A DNA stretch of 64,000 nucleotides. Origin: Rhizobium etli CFN 42 (GTDB lineage: Bacteria; Pseudomonadota; Alphaproteobacteria; Rhizobiales; Rhizobiaceae). The stretch's first letter is position 1; each line of letters begins with the position of its first letter. Made by a program: the position numbers and the translations under genes. Positions 55,836 through 64,000 of the stretch are shown here, one piece after another. The notes beneath the pieces are model-generated. The model made no database searches and had not been told where the DNA came from. It worked only from the letters and a program-made list of their open reading frames with translations. Where the stretch lies: positions 1,491,001 through 1,555,000 of the forward strand of contig NC_007761.1 in assembly GCF_000092045.1 (NCBI RefSeq), read 5' to 3'.

Positions 55836-56732
55836 ATGGCCTATCTTCTGCAGCAGCTGGCGAATGCGGTGCCGCTTGCCGCCCTCTATGCCGCGCTCGC
55901 CTTCGGTTATGCCGTTGCCTTCGGCGTGACCAAGCGGGCCGACATCACCTATGGGGCGCTCTTCGCCTTCTCCGGCCAGATCCTGCTGCTTTTTACCGAA
56001 CTCGCCTATATCAGGTTCTGGCTGGTGCTGCCGGCCGCCCTTGCCATCGGCGCCTGCGCTGCGCTTGTCTATTCCCTGGCCGCGGGCATCTGGATAGGCC
56101 GCTCAATCATGCTGCCGCTCGCCAGCAAATCGCCAAATACCGTGATCGTTGCCGCCCTCGGCATCATGATCGTGTTGATGGAAACCGCCCGCCTTGCAGC
56201 CGATACAAGGGCGATCTGGCTGCCGCCGTTCCTGAACGACGTCGTCGTATTCTGGAGTGACGGTCCGTTCAAAGTGACGCTCACCTATATCCAGCTGATC
56301 GACACGGCGCTGATGTGCGCCATCGTCGCAATCGGTGCGCTGATCCTCAGGCGCACCGCCTTGGGCCGTCTGTGGCGCGCCGTCACCGACGATCCGCTGG
56401 CCGCCGAGCTCTGCGGCACCAGCGCCAACCTTGTCTACCTCGTCGCCTATGCGGCAGCCGCCCTCGTCGCTACACTCTGTGGCATTCTCGCTACCTTCTA
56501 TTACGGTTCGATGGATTTCGGCGCCGGTCTGATGTTCGGGCTCAAGGTGTTGCTGATCGCTGCGGTGGGCGGCTATTCCGATCCGCTGCGTTCGGCGGGC
56601 GGCGCTGCCGGGCTTGCCGTCGTCGAAACCATGTGGGGCGCCTATGGCGCTTTCGTCTGGCGGGATCTGGTGATCTTCTCGCTGCTGGTCCTATTGCTGG
56701 TCATGAGCCGCAGAGAGCGCGTGGTTCTTTAG
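55836..56732 (+). CDS. Orphan LivH-like ABC permease
   Basis: Branched-chain amino-acid-type ABC permease (LivH family), 298 residues with about eight membrane segments. It begins MAYLLQQLANAVPLAALYAA; FGVTKRADITYGALFAFSGQ near residue 30 is the LivH-type motif, RAVTDDPLAAELCGTSANLV near residue 180 is the coupling region and LLIAAVGGYSDPLRSAGGA is conserved. No LivM, LivG, LivF or binding protein is encoded nearby, so partners must be elsewhere. ATG 55836 has GGAGTC upstream. Convergent with moaE. Confidence 0.87.
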   Translation: MAYLLQQLANAVPLAALYAALAFGYAVAFGVTKRADITYGALFAFSGQILLLFTELAYIRFWLVLPAALAIGACAALVYSLAAGIWIGRSIMLPLASKSPNTVIVAALGIMIVLMETARLAADTRAIWLPPFLNDVVVFWSDGPFKVTLTYIQLIDTALMCAIVAIGALILRRTALGRLWRAVTDDPLAAELCGTSANLVYLVAYAAAALVATLCGILATFYYGSMDFGAGLMFGLKVLLIAAVGGYSDPLRSAGGAAGLAVVETMWGAYGAFVWRDLVIFSLLVLLLVMSRRERVVL

Positions 56733-56733
56733 C

Positions 56734-57195
56734 TTATTGCCATTTATCGCGTGCGGCGTCGTCGGCGTCTTTCGCCGCGACCCAGTCGCCGGCGGCGCCA
56801 TCCTTGCCGTGCTCCCTCTTCCAGAAAGGGGCCGCGGTCTTCAGGAAATCCATGACGAAGTTGGCGCCATCGAACGCCGCCTGGCGGTGCGGCGCGGCGG
56901 CGATGACAAGGACGATATTCTCACCCACGGAGATCTTGCCGTAGCGATGGATGGCGGTCAGCCCGAGCAGCCCGAAACGGGCAATGGCGAGATCGCCGAT
57001 GCGGGTCATCTCTGCTTCGGCCATGCCGGGGTAGTGTTCGAGTTCGAGCGCCATCAGCGCGCCGCCGTCATCGCGGCATAGGCCGGAGAAGGTGACGACG
57101 GCGCCGACGTCGGGTTTGCCTTTGGAGAGCAGGTCTACCTCGGCCTGAAGGCCGAAATCCTCGTGCTGGACGCGGATGGTGGGCTTGATGGTCAC
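56734..57195 (-). CDS. moaE: Molybdopterin synthase catalytic subunit
   Basis: With MoaD converts precursor Z (cPMP) to molybdopterin. The 153-residue product starts TIKPTIRVQHEDFGLQAEVD and has GAVVTFSGLCRDDGG near residue 31, LELEHYPGMAEAEM near 50 and the catalytic-region ISVGENIVLVIAAAPHRQAAFDG near 85-108. GTG 57195 has GGAGG upstream. Same strand as moaD, but a 172-bp RIME-like element now separates them. Confidence 0.94.
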   Translation of the reverse strand: MTIKPTIRVQHEDFGLQAEVDLLSKGKPDVGAVVTFSGLCRDDGGALMALELEHYPGMAEAEMTRIGDLAIARFGLLGLTAIHRYGKISVGENIVLVIAAAPHRQAAFDGANFVMDFLKTAAPFWKREHGKDGAAGDWVAAKDADDAARDKWQ

Positions 57196-57257
57196 AGCGA
57201 AATCCTCCGCTGCTTTGATGTAACTGCAAAGAATGCGGAAACGCTGTGCCGTGGAAG

Positions 57258-57429
57258 CCCCCCTCTGGCCTGCCGGCCATCTCCGCCACAGGTGGGGAGA
57301 TCACAAGTGGCACCACCTTCCTGACCCCTTACCGTTCCGCCGGGCTGAAACGTTGGTTGTTTGGGCGAGCCGGCACTCCCAGCTGATCTCCCCACCTGCG
57401 GGGGAGATGCCCGGCAGGGCAGAGGGGGG
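57258..57429. repeat. RIME-like element with 45-bp inverted ends between moaD and moaE
   Basis: Left arm 57258-57302 and right arm 57385-57429 are inverted copies matching at 41 of 45 positions and share the CCTGCCGG-CATCTCC core with the element at 4467-4650. The 82-base interior has no gene. It lies inside the moaD-moaE gap on the minus strand and can form a long RNA hairpin. Confidence 0.8.
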
Positions 57430-57453
57430 CGATCTGGCACGGCCGTCACCGCA

Positions 57454-57708
57454 TCACCCCCCTGTCATCGGCGGAAATATGCCGATCTCCTTCGCTCCCG
57501 ATATCGGCTCATCATGCTCGACATGTTCCATGTCCAGCGCCACGCGGATCACTTCGGGATATTGAAGTGCGGCTTCATATTCCTCGCCCAGCGTCTTCAA
57601 ATGATTCAGAAGATCGGCGACGGTGACGACGGAGGAGGGCAGCTCGATCTCCTCCTCACCCTTGCCGATGCGCTCGCGCACCCAGGCGAAATAGACAAGC
57701 CGCGTCAT
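57454..57708 (-). CDS. moaD: Molybdopterin synthase sulfur-carrier subunit
   Basis: Ubiquitin-like sulfur carrier of 84 residues, activated as a thiocarboxylate at its C-terminal glycine pair. The protein begins MTRLVYFAWVRERIGKGEEE and ends IGIFPPMTGG, the MoaD C-terminus. ATG 57708 overlaps the pgsA stop by four bases (ATGA). Co-transcription with uvrC-pgsA upstream is likely, as found in other rhizobia. Confidence 0.93.
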   Translation of the reverse strand: MTRLVYFAWVRERIGKGEEEIELPSSVVTVADLLNHLKTLGEEYEAALQYPEVIRVALDMEHVEHDEPISGAKEIGIFPPMTGG

Positions 57709-58295
57709 TCCTCATCATCCACGATATGTTTCAGCCCGGCACGGAAATAGTCGTAGCCGGTATAGATGGTCAGCAGTGCCGCGATCCACAAGAGCGCGAT
57801 GCCGGTCTGCGTTGTATAAGGGAAAATCTCGTCGCCGGCCGGGCCGGCAAGGAGGAAGGCGATGGCGACGAGCTGCAGCGTCGTCTTCCATTTGGCGATC
57901 CGTGTCACCGGCACGCTGACCTTCAGCGCCGCCAGATATTCGCGCAGGCCGGAAACCAGGATCTCACGGCAGAGAATGATGATTGCCGCCCAGATCGACC
58001 AGCCGGCGATGGTCTGGTCGGCCGCGACCAGGAGGAGGATCGAGGCGACGAGCAGCTTGTCGGCGATCGGATCGAGCATCCGGCCGATGTTCGACGTCTG
58101 GTTCCAGATGCGCGCGAGATAGCCGTCGAGGAAATCGGTGATCGAGGCGATGATGAAGATCCACAGCGCCACCCAGCGCGCCGTATTGCTGATCGACAGC
58201 CTGCCCTCGACGAAGAAGCAAAGAACGATCAGCGGCACGGCGAGGATGCGGCCGTAAGTCAAAAGGTTGGGAAGGCTGTACGCACGCGATGCCAT
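57705..58295 (-). CDS. pgsA: CDP-diacylglycerol-glycerol-3-phosphate 3-phosphatidyltransferase
   Basis: Inner-membrane enzyme making phosphatidylglycerol phosphate. The 196-residue product has the CDP-alcohol transferase motif: DFLDGYLAR, then GRMLDPIADK (D..DG..AR......G...D...D) near residue 55-82. About six membrane segments. Start ATG 58295. Coupled to moaD by overlap. Confidence 0.95.
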   Translation of the reverse strand: MASRAYSLPNLLTYGRILAVPLIVLCFFVEGRLSISNTARWVALWIFIIASITDFLDGYLARIWNQTSNIGRMLDPIADKLLVASILLLVAADQTIAGWSIWAAIIILCREILVSGLREYLAALKVSVPVTRIAKWKTTLQLVAIAFLLAGPAGDEIFPYTTQTGIALLWIAALLTIYTGYDYFRAGLKHIVDDEE

Positions 58296-58343
58296 GGATC
58301 GTTTCTCTGAATTGATGCGCCGCTGCAGCGCCGCGCGTCTTTA

Positions 58344-58365
58344 CGAAAATCGATTCCGATTTTCG
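58344..58365. repeat. Palindrome of a dispersed rhizobial repeat, pgsA-uvrC gap
   Basis: CGAAAATCG (58344-58352) and CGATTTTCG (58357-58365) are perfect inverted copies with a four-base spacer. I recall AAAATCGATTCCGATTTT as a common part of an intergenic palindromic repeat in Rhizobium and Agrobacterium. The hairpin lies in the 163-bp gap upstream of pgsA. Confidence 0.6.
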
Positions 58366-58458
58366 GGCCGATGCGGTAGATGACGGCTTTGGCCGCAGAC
58401 CGTCAACATTCTTTCTGTCTTTTCACTGCCTTTGCGTGGAATTTGCGACGGCCGGCGG

Positions 58459-60498
58459 TTATTTCGCGGCGTCCTCGTGGAAATGGTTATAGACCTGCTT
58501 TGCCACGGCCTCCGAAATACCTTCCACCGCCATCAGGTCGGAAAGGGCGGCGCGAGAAACCGCCTTCGCCGTGCCGAAGTGCTGGAGCAGCGCGCGTTTG
58601 CGTGACGGGCCGATGCCGCCGATCTCGTCGAGCGGGTTCTTGACCATCTCCTTCTTGCGCCGCACCCGGTGCGAGCCGATCGCGAACCGGTGCGCCTCGT
58701 CGCGCATGCGCTGGATGAAATAGAGCACCGGATCGCGCGGCGGCAATGTGAAACTCTCGCGTCCCGGCGCAAAGAAGCGCTCGCGTCCGGCATCGCGGTC
58801 GACACCCTTGGCGATGCCGATCGCCGTGACGCTGTCGGTGATGCCGAGCTCGGCGAGGATGGCGCGTACCGCCGTCATCTGCCCCTGGCCGCCGTCGATC
58901 AGGATCACATCGGGCCAGGCCGGGAAGGGCATGTCGGCCGCGTCGGCGGCGGCTGCCTGTGCCGTCCGGTCGGGAATGCCTTCCTCCTTGATCAGCCGCG
59001 AGAACCGCCGCGTCATCACCTCCTTCATCATCCCGAAGTCGTCGCCGGGAGTGATGTCGGTCGATTTGATATTGAACTTGCGGTACTGGTTCTTCACGAA
59101 GCCTTCCGGCCCCGCCACCACCATGCCGCCGACGGCATTGGTGCCCATGATATGCGAGTTGTCGTAGATCTCGATGCGCTGCGGCGCATAGGCAAGCCCG
59201 AAGGTTTCCTTGAAGCCTTCGAGCAGCCGTGACTGCGACGCCGTCTCGGCAAGCTTTCGCCCATGCGCCTCGCGTGCATTGCCGACGACATGATCGACGA
59301 GATCGCGCTTTTCGCCGCGCCGCGGCACCAGGATTGAAACCTTGTGGCCAGCCTTTTCGCTGAGCGCTGCAGCGAGCAGCTCCAGTTCCTCGGCCGTCTC
59401 CGACAGCATGATCTGTTTCGGCACCGGCTTGTCGTCGTAGAATTGCGCGAGGAAGGCATTCAGAACTTCGGCGCTTGATAGTTGCGGGTCGGCCTTCGGG
59501 AAATAAGCTCGGTTGCCCCAGTTCTGGCCGGTGCGGAAGAAGAATACCTGGATGCAGGATACGCCGCCTTCATGGTGGATGGCGAAAACGTCAGCCTCGT
59601 CGACACCGGCCGGGTTGATGCCCTGGTGGCTCTGCACATGCGAGAGTGCTGCCAGCCGATCACGATAGATCGCCGCCCGTTCGAAATCGAGATCCTCGGC
59701 CGCCTGGTTCATGGCTTCGGCCATGTGCGACTTCACCTTCTGGCTCTTGCCGGACAGGAAATCTTTCGCCTCCTGCACCAGCTCGGCGTAACCCTCGTCG
59801 CTGACCTCGTGCGTGCAGGGTCCGGAACAGCGCTTGATCTGGTAGAGCAGGCAGGGCCGCGTGCGCGTTTCGAAGACGCTGTCGGTGCAGGTGCGGATCA
59901 GGAAGGCGCGCTGCAGCGAGTTGATCGTCCGCCCGACCGCGCCGGCTGAAGCGAAAGGCCCGAAATAGTCGCCCTTCCGCGCCCTTGCGCCGCGATGCTT
60001 GAAAATGGCAGGCGCGCGGTGATCCCCCGTGATGAGGATATAGGGAAACGACTTGTCGTCGCGCAGCAGCACGTTAAAGCGCGGCCGCAAGCGCTTGATC
60101 AGATTCGCTTCCAGAAGCAGCGCCTCGGTTTCCGTGCGTGTCGTCACGAATTCCATGTTCGCCGTCTGGCGCACCATCTGGGCAATGCGATTGGAATGCA
60201 CGCGGCCAACGGCGTAATTGCCGACACGCTTCTTCAGGCTGCGCGCCTTGCCGACGTAAAGCACATCGCCCTCGGCGTTGAGCATGCGGTAGACGCCGGG
60301 GCTGTTCGGCAGCCGCTTGACGAATTCGCCGATCAGTTCCGCGCCGACAAGCCCGGTCTCGTTGAGGCTGCCCGCATTCCAGTCGACCGCCACCGCCAGA
60401 GGGGCGGCTGAAACATCGCCTTCCACCTCGATTTCGTCTTCGCTCTCATCCGTATCGTCGTAGAGAACGCCGCCATCCGGCAGCTTTCGTCCGTTCAT
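58459..60498 (-). CDS. uvrC: Excinuclease ABC subunit C
   Basis: Dual-incision nuclease of nucleotide excision repair. The 679-residue product has an N-terminal GIY-YIG domain ([20 protein letters not shown] near residue 70), a UvrB-interacting UVR motif near residue 250 and the RNase H-like endonuclease domain (e.g. [17 protein letters not shown] near residue 446), ending in two helix-hairpin-helix motifs ([17 protein letters not shown]). The N-terminus has an additional acidic stretch ([15 protein letters not shown]). ATG 60498 overlaps the SDR stop. Confidence 0.97.
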   Translation of the reverse strand: MNGRKLPDGGVLYDDTDESEDEIEVEGDVSAAPLAVAVDWNAGSLNETGLVGAELIGEFVKRLPNSPGVYRMLNAEGDVLYVGKARSLKKRVGNYAVGRVHSNRIAQMVRQTANMEFVTTRTETEALLLEANLIKRLRPRFNVLLRDDKSFPYILITGDHRAPAIFKHRGARARKGDYFGPFASAGAVGRTINSLQRAFLIRTCTDSVFETRTRPCLLYQIKRCSGPCTHEVSDEGYAELVQEAKDFLSGKSQKVKSHMAEAMNQAAEDLDFERAAIYRDRLAALSHVQSHQGINPAGVDEADVFAIHHEGGVSCIQVFFFRTGQNWGNRAYFPKADPQLSSAEVLNAFLAQFYDDKPVPKQIMLSETAEELELLAAALSEKAGHKVSILVPRRGEKRDLVDHVVGNAREAHGRKLAETASQSRLLEGFKETFGLAYAPQRIEIYDNSHIMGTNAVGGMVVAGPEGFVKNQYRKFNIKSTDITPGDDFGMMKEVMTRRFSRLIKEEGIPDRTAQAAAADAADMPFPAWPDVILIDGGQGQMTAVRAILAELGITDSVTAIGIAKGVDRDAGRERFFAPGRESFTLPPRDPVLYFIQRMRDEAHRFAIGSHRVRRKKEMVKNPLDEIGGIGPSRKRALLQHFGTAKAVSRAALSDLMAVEGISEAVAKQVYNHFHEDAAK

Positions 60499-61262
60499 TC
60501 CTTAATCTCCGCCACATCGGGCGTCTGCCAGGCAAGGTGCTGGCCGCCGTCGAGGGCAATCATCTGGCCGGTGATCGAGGGCGTATCGTAAAGGAACCGA
60601 ATCGCTTGTCCGAATTCCTCCAGTGCCGGCCCTCGCTGCAGGATAAGGGCTGAGACCTGCGCTTGGAAGTCCTCCAGCGACTGCCGCTCGCTCGGCATTG
60701 ACGGGCCGGGGCCGATTGCATTGACGCGGATGCGCGGCGCCAAAGCCTGGGCAAGCGTCTGTGTCGCCGTCCACAGCGCGGACTTGGAGAGCGTGTAGGA
60801 ATAGAAGCTGGGTCTCAGTGCCCAGACCCGCTGGTCGATAATGTTGACAATGAGCCCCGCCGCCTCGGCAGACAGCTGCTGCGCGAAGGTCGCCGCGAGG
60901 ATCGAGGGCGCACGCACGTGCAGGTCGAAGTGCAGCGCCCATATGGCGGCGTTAAAACTGCGCGCGGAATCATGCTGGAAAACCGACGCATTGTTGACGA
61001 GCAGATCGAGCGGCCCGAGCGCTTCCGACGCCTTGGCGATCAGCTCAGCCGTTTCGCCGATATCGGTAAGGTCGGCCTGCAACGCGACCGCTCTTTGTCC
61101 CTTTCGCCGCAATTCCGCCGCCAGCTCTTCGGCTTCGCCGAGGGAGCCGTTGGCGTGGATCGCGACGGAAAAGCCATTTGCAGCAAGGTCTTCGGCGATT
61201 GCCCGGCCTATTCTCTTGGCAGCCCCTGTTATCAAGGCTGAGCGAAGTCTTTTGTGGTTCAA
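60495..61262 (-). CDS. Short-chain dehydrogenase (pteridine-reductase/FolM-like)
   Basis: SDR of 255 residues: [19 protein letters not shown] near residue 9 (TGxxxRIG), [12 protein letters not shown] near residue 88 and a catalytic [11 protein letters not shown] near residue 155. The TGAAKRIG variant and NNAS motif resemble pteridine reductases and FolM dihydromonapterin reductases, but the activity is an inference. It begins with TTG 61262, the only reasonable start. It overlaps uvrC by four bases and heads the SDR-uvrC-pgsA-moaD-moaE run. Confidence 0.85.
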   Translation of the reverse strand: MNHKRLRSALITGAAKRIGRAIAEDLAANGFSVAIHANGSLGEAEELAAELRRKGQRAVALQADLTDIGETAELIAKASEALGPLDLLVNNASVFQHDSARSFNAAIWALHFDLHVRAPSILAATFAQQLSAEAAGLIVNIIDQRVWALRPSFYSYTLSKSALWTATQTLAQALAPRIRVNAIGPGPSMPSERQSLEDFQAQVSALILQRGPALEEFGQAIRFLYDTPSITGQMIALDGGQHLAWQTPDVAEIKE

Positions 61263-61626
61263 AATCTTGCCTTCTGGTCCCGCGAGTCTGTGTGCAACCT
61301 ATATAAGGGCGGGCGGAGATTATATAAATAGGCGGCCACGGTTGCATCCATAGCTGGGATATTCTATGTATTATTTAATAATTTGATTTCTTAAAATAAG
61401 TATTTTAAGTTTAACCATTCGGTATGGTTAATGAATCCTATGTTGCTCTCAAGCAACATCGAATTTCCGCCACGCGGCAGCCACAATGATATCACAATTT
61501 GGCTCTTTCAAATCCGCATTTCAGTTCCAATTTCAGTCTCGATCCGGAAGGGACATCTGGCAATTTCCCCGCCAATGCTTCGTTGATAGACAGATGAAAG
61601 CGGCGCGGGACTGAAAGGAGAAAAGT
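61263..61626. other. AT-rich divergent regulatory region
   Basis: This 364-bp gap between the SDR (minus) and outer-membrane protein (plus) genes is unusually AT-rich for the window. It contains three successive inverted repeats (61390-61409, 61411-61431 and 61440-61459) and, near the SDR, TATA-rich runs (61297-61330) that may hold minus-strand -10 boxes. No coding sequence or recognised RNA was found. Confidence 0.6.
61390..61459. promoter_or_regulatory. Three consecutive inverted repeats upstream of omp
   Basis: CTTAAAATA/TATTTTAAG (61390-61398 and 61401-61409), TTAACCAT/ATGGTTAA (61411-61418 and 61424-61431) and ATGTTGC/GCAACAT (61440-61446 and 61453-61459) are perfect inverted pairs in a row. 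TTAACCAT matches a known CtrA half-site, so the middle one may be a cell-cycle regulator site. The third could be a transcript stem-loop in the omp leader. Confidence 0.6.
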
Positions 61627-62262
61627 ATGCGTGTACTCATTGCTGGCCTCATGGCCTCTGCTTTTGCAATCGCGGGCGTTTCGGCAGCTCAGGCGGCTGA
61701 TGCCGTCGACCAGGTTCCGGAAGCACCGGTTGCCCAGGACGCCCCGGTCAAGCCGGCCGGCAACTGGGAAGGCTTCTATCTCGGCGGCGCCGGCACTTAC
61801 AACATGGGTGACTTCGGTTCCGATCGCCACACCTACGGTTTCGGCGGCCAGGTCTTCACCGGTTACAACTGGCAAGCAGGCCAGATCGTTTACGGCGTTG
61901 AATCCGATCTCGGCTACAGCGGCGATGACGTCTCCTCGGGCGGCGTCAAGAACAAGTATGGCTGGAACGGCTCCGTCCGCGGCCGCGTCGGCTACGACAT
62001 GAACCCCTTCCTGCTCTACGGTACGGCTGGTCTTGCCCTCGGCAATGTCAAGGTTTCCGACGGCACCTCGGACGAAAGCAAGACGAACTATGGCTATACG
62101 GTCGGCGCCGGTGTCGAAGCCTTCGTGACCAACAACATCACGACGCGCCTCGAATATCGCTACACCGACTACCAGAGCAAGGACTATGACCTCGACTCCG
62201 GCAGCTTCTCGCGCGGTTACGACGAGAACAGCGTCAAGCTCGGTATCGGCGTGAAGTTCTAA
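61627..62262 (+). CDS. Outer-membrane beta-barrel protein (Omp25/RopB-like)
   Basis: Surface beta-barrel of the Omp25/Omp31/RopB family, 211 residues. A signal peptide MRVLIAGLMASAFAIAGVSA ends in AAQA near residue 24. The mature barrel starts GNWEGFYLGGAGTYNMGDFG and has alternating aromatic strands (FTGYNWQAGQIVYGVESDLG), ending VKLGIGVKF with the terminal Phe required for outer-membrane insertion. It is a highly expressed-looking single gene with a strong terminator. Rhizobia have several paralogues, so the exact name is left open. Confidence 0.92.
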   Translation: MRVLIAGLMASAFAIAGVSAAQAADAVDQVPEAPVAQDAPVKPAGNWEGFYLGGAGTYNMGDFGSDRHTYGFGGQVFTGYNWQAGQIVYGVESDLGYSGDDVSSGGVKNKYGWNGSVRGRVGYDMNPFLLYGTAGLALGNVKVSDGTSDESKTNYGYTVGAGVEAFVTNNITTRLEYRYTDYQSKDYDLDSGSFSRGYDENSVKLGIGVKF

Positions 62263-62285
62263 GCCGACTGAACAGAAATACGAGG

Positions 62286-62312
62286 AAGCCGGGCATGTCG
62301 CCCGGCTTTTTT
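62286..62312 (+). terminator. Rho-independent terminator of omp gene
   Basis: AAGCCGGGC (62286-62294) with GCCCGGCTT (62300-62308) around a five-base loop, followed by TTTT. Located 24 bases after the omp stop. Confidence 0.9.
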
Positions 62313-62345
62313 GTTGGCGCGATCCTTCGTAAATTTGCTGCCGGA

Positions 62346-62942
62346 TCAGGCGCTGGCCTTGAGCTCGCTATGAGCCGGGAATTTCTTTTCGAATTGCGCC
62401 AGCCAGTCGATCAACGGTGCATGATCGGCTTCCCACTGGTCTTTGAAGCGCAGGTCGAGATAGTCGAGCATGGCGGCGAGTGCAAAATGTCCGCCATTGA
62501 GTCTCTTTCCGAGTTTCGGGGGCTTGGCGCTGAGATGGGCAAGCCCGGCCGTCACCTTCTTCCATTGCCGGTCGATCCAGGGCTGATGGACCTTTTCCTC
62601 GTCGCGGAAGCGCCGCTCGTAGACGATCGTGAGCAGGCAGTCGCAAACGCCGTCGCACAGCGCTTCAAGCACTTCTGCATCCGCGCGTTTGCCGTTTTTG
62701 GAAGGATAGAGCCCGCCCTTCGTCAGGCGGTCGAAATAATGCATGATTGCCACGCTGTCGAAGATCGACGCCCCGTCATCCGTCAGAAGCGTCGGAATTT
62801 TGCCGAGCGGATTGTTGTCCACCAGGATCGCCGGCCCGGTATTGGTGTCGACTCGGATGGCGTTCAACTCGATACCCAGGAAATGCGCGGCCATCCGCAC
62901 CTTGCTGGAATAGGGTGATGCGGGCGAACAGAGGAGCTTCAT
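62346..62942 (-). CDS. Glutathione S-transferase family protein
   Basis: Cytosolic GST-like protein of 198 residues. The thioredoxin-fold N-terminal domain starts MKLLCSPASPYSSKVRMAAH, with SPYSSKVR in the usual catalytic place, then NPLGKIPTLLTDDGASIFDS (the cis-proline and SNAIL-like part) near residue 45-64. The C-terminal helical domain follows. The substrate is not known. ATG 62942 has AGGTG upstream; the frame to 63002 overlaps rlmJ and is rejected. Confidence 0.88.
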   Translation of the reverse strand: MKLLCSPASPYSSKVRMAAHFLGIELNAIRVDTNTGPAILVDNNPLGKIPTLLTDDGASIFDSVAIMHYFDRLTKGGLYPSKNGKRADAEVLEALCDGVCDCLLTIVYERRFRDEEKVHQPWIDRQWKKVTAGLAHLSAKPPKLGKRLNGGHFALAAMLDYLDLRFKDQWEADHAPLIDWLAQFEKKFPAHSELKASA

Positions 62943-62998
62943 GGGACACCTGACGAGATTGTGGATGGCGCGGACTATCCCCGAAGCCGGTTGTAGGG

Positions 62999-63868
62999 TC
63001 AATCGCCCTTGGCCGTCTTGTTCTCGCCGCGCAGCCAGAAGGCGCGGTGCGAGGCGAAGCGGTCCTGCGCCAGGTGGTCCTTCAGCGCCGGGAGCATCTG
63101 GTGCAACTCATCCTTTAATGTGAAAGGCGGATTGACGACGACGAGGCCGGAGCCGGTCAGTCCGGTCATGCCGCGATCGCTGCGCACGGTGAGTTCGGCG
63201 CAAAGCATCTTCGGGATGTCGAGCGCTTGCAGAGCCTCGTGGAATTCCTTGATCGGCGCGCCCTTCTTCAGCGGGTACCAAAGGCAATAGGTGCCGCTGG
63301 GAAAGCGCCGATGGGCCTTTTCCAGCCCCTTGGTCAGGCGCTGATATTCGTTCTCTTCCTCGAAGGGCGGATCGACGAGGACGATGCCGCGCTTTTCCTT
63401 CGGCGGCAGATGCGCACCGAGCGCCAGCCAGCCATCGAGTTCGGTGATGCGGGCATGGTGGTCGCCCTCGAACAGCCGGTGCAACCGGGCATAGTCTTCG
63501 GGATGCAGCTCCATCGCCGACAGCCGGTCCTGCGGTCGGAACAGCATGCGCGCAAGTTTCGGCGATCCCGGGTAAAAACGGATGCCTCCCTCGGGATTGA
63601 GTTCGCGAATCGCCGAGAGGTAGGGCTCCAGCAGTTCGGAGACCTGAGGCCCGAGTTCGGCCTCCATCAATTTGCCGATGCCGGCCTGCCACTCGCCGGT
63701 TTTCTGCGCTTCCTCGGAGGAGAGGTCATAGAGGCCGATGCCGGCATGCGTGTCGAGCACGCGGAAGCCGCCATCCTTTTTCTGCATGTAACGGATCAGC
63801 CGCGCCAGCACGGCATGTTTCAGCACATCGGCAAAATTGCCCGCGTGGTAAATATGGCGGTAGTTCAT
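62999..63868 (-). CDS. rlmJ: 23S rRNA (adenine-2030-N6)-methyltransferase RlmJ
   Basis: Methylates A2030 in 23S rRNA. The 289-residue product begins MNYRHIYHAGNFADVLKHAV, the RlmJ signature, has the SAM motif DTHAGIGLYDL near residue 39 and the catalytic VDPPFEEENEYQR near residue 165. Length fits (E. coli 280). ATG 63868. It is upstream of the GST gene on the same strand, with 56 bases between. Confidence 0.95.
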   Translation of the reverse strand: MNYRHIYHAGNFADVLKHAVLARLIRYMQKKDGGFRVLDTHAGIGLYDLSSEEAQKTGEWQAGIGKLMEAELGPQVSELLEPYLSAIRELNPEGGIRFYPGSPKLARMLFRPQDRLSAMELHPEDYARLHRLFEGDHHARITELDGWLALGAHLPPKEKRGIVLVDPPFEEENEYQRLTKGLEKAHRRFPSGTYCLWYPLKKGAPIKEFHEALQALDIPKMLCAELTVRSDRGMTGLTGSGLVVVNPPFTLKDELHQMLPALKDHLAQDRFASHRAFWLRGENKTAKGD

Positions 63869-63950
63869 TTTCGCTGATGTCCGTATGAATTCGTATCATG
63901 GGGAGTTTTTCTGGCTTTTGGCCATGCAGGCCTTGGCATATACAAATGCC

Positions 63951-64000
63951 ATGAACATTGCGACCCCCATCGACGCCAAATCCCCGAAGCTGGACAGCAG
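63951..64000 (+). CDS. Start of unidentified gene cut by window edge
   Basis: An ATG at 63951 opens a frame reading MNIATPIDAKSPKLDS to the window end. It is divergent from rlmJ with an 82-bp gap. Only 16 residues are visible, so neither function nor reality of the gene can be settled. Confidence 0.35.
   Translation, partial: MNIATPIDAKSPKLDS

Overview
The window looks like a core chromosomal segment of an alphaproteobacterium of the order Rhizobiales, most likely Rhizobium (R. leguminosarum/etli type). The evidence is high GC, an Omp25/RopB-type outer-membrane protein, RIME-like palindromic intergenic repeats, and gene neighbourhoods I know from this group (rpsF-rpsR-DUF2232-rplI, fabD-fabG-acpP-fabF-mltG-yicC-gmk, lptF-lptG-lptD-surA-like-pdxA-rsmA). 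No tRNA, rRNA, CRISPR array, prophage, integrase or complete insertion sequence was seen.

Layout. 1-6050 (minus): the truncated end of a citramalate synthase gene (cimA); a tightly overlapping five-gene run (DUF559 nuclease-like protein, three tandem GFA/CENP-V zinc proteins, proline iminopeptidase); and cysS upstream of a 184-bp RIME-like inverted repeat. 6373-13752: GH25 muramidase, a short-chain dehydrogenase, purF, cvpA, radA, a LysE-type exporter and alanine racemase. 13904-15848 (plus): an AraC regulator and AzlC/AzlD, each unit preceded by a copy of the same 19-bp element. 15873-20185 (minus): dnaB and the ribosomal operon rpsF-rpsR-DUF2232-rplI. 20489-21532: a Tas-like aldo/keto reductase. 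21743-28253 (plus): fatty-acid synthesis genes, then mltG, a YicC endoribonuclease and gmk.

28250-35837 (minus): lptF-lptG-lptD, a SurA-like chaperone, pdxA and rsmA form a continuous overlapping run for LPS export, outer-membrane assembly and vitamin B6/16S rRNA maturation. 35937-39765: a PAP2 phosphatase, pepA-holC and a sugar dehydrogenase. 39863-48567 (minus): the most accessory-looking stretch, with a TetR regulator, a polar amino-acid ABC importer, an MmgE/PrpD protein, a flavin-dependent NtaA/DszA-type monooxygenase and a prolyl oligopeptidase; this reads like a regulated uptake-and-degradation module for an unknown small molecule.

48717-56732: a lipoprotein polysaccharide deacetylase, an ABC-F protein, a degenerate GGDEF protein, a DinB protein, a decayed glutathione transferase gene, ndk, a lipoprotein, a CGNR zinc-finger regulator and an orphan LivH-like permease, with a perfect 14-bp inverted repeat filling the divergent gap between the last two. 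56734-61262 (minus): moaE, a second RIME-like element, moaD, pgsA, uvrC and an SDR. 61627-64000: outer-membrane protein, glutathione transferase, rlmJ and the first codons of a gene cut by the window edge.

Most of the window is housekeeping. I do not see a clearly new defence or mobile system. The best candidates for new biology are the TetR/ABC/MmgE/LLM module, the CGNR-LivH pair, the AraC-AzlCD operator pair and the triplicated GFA operon.
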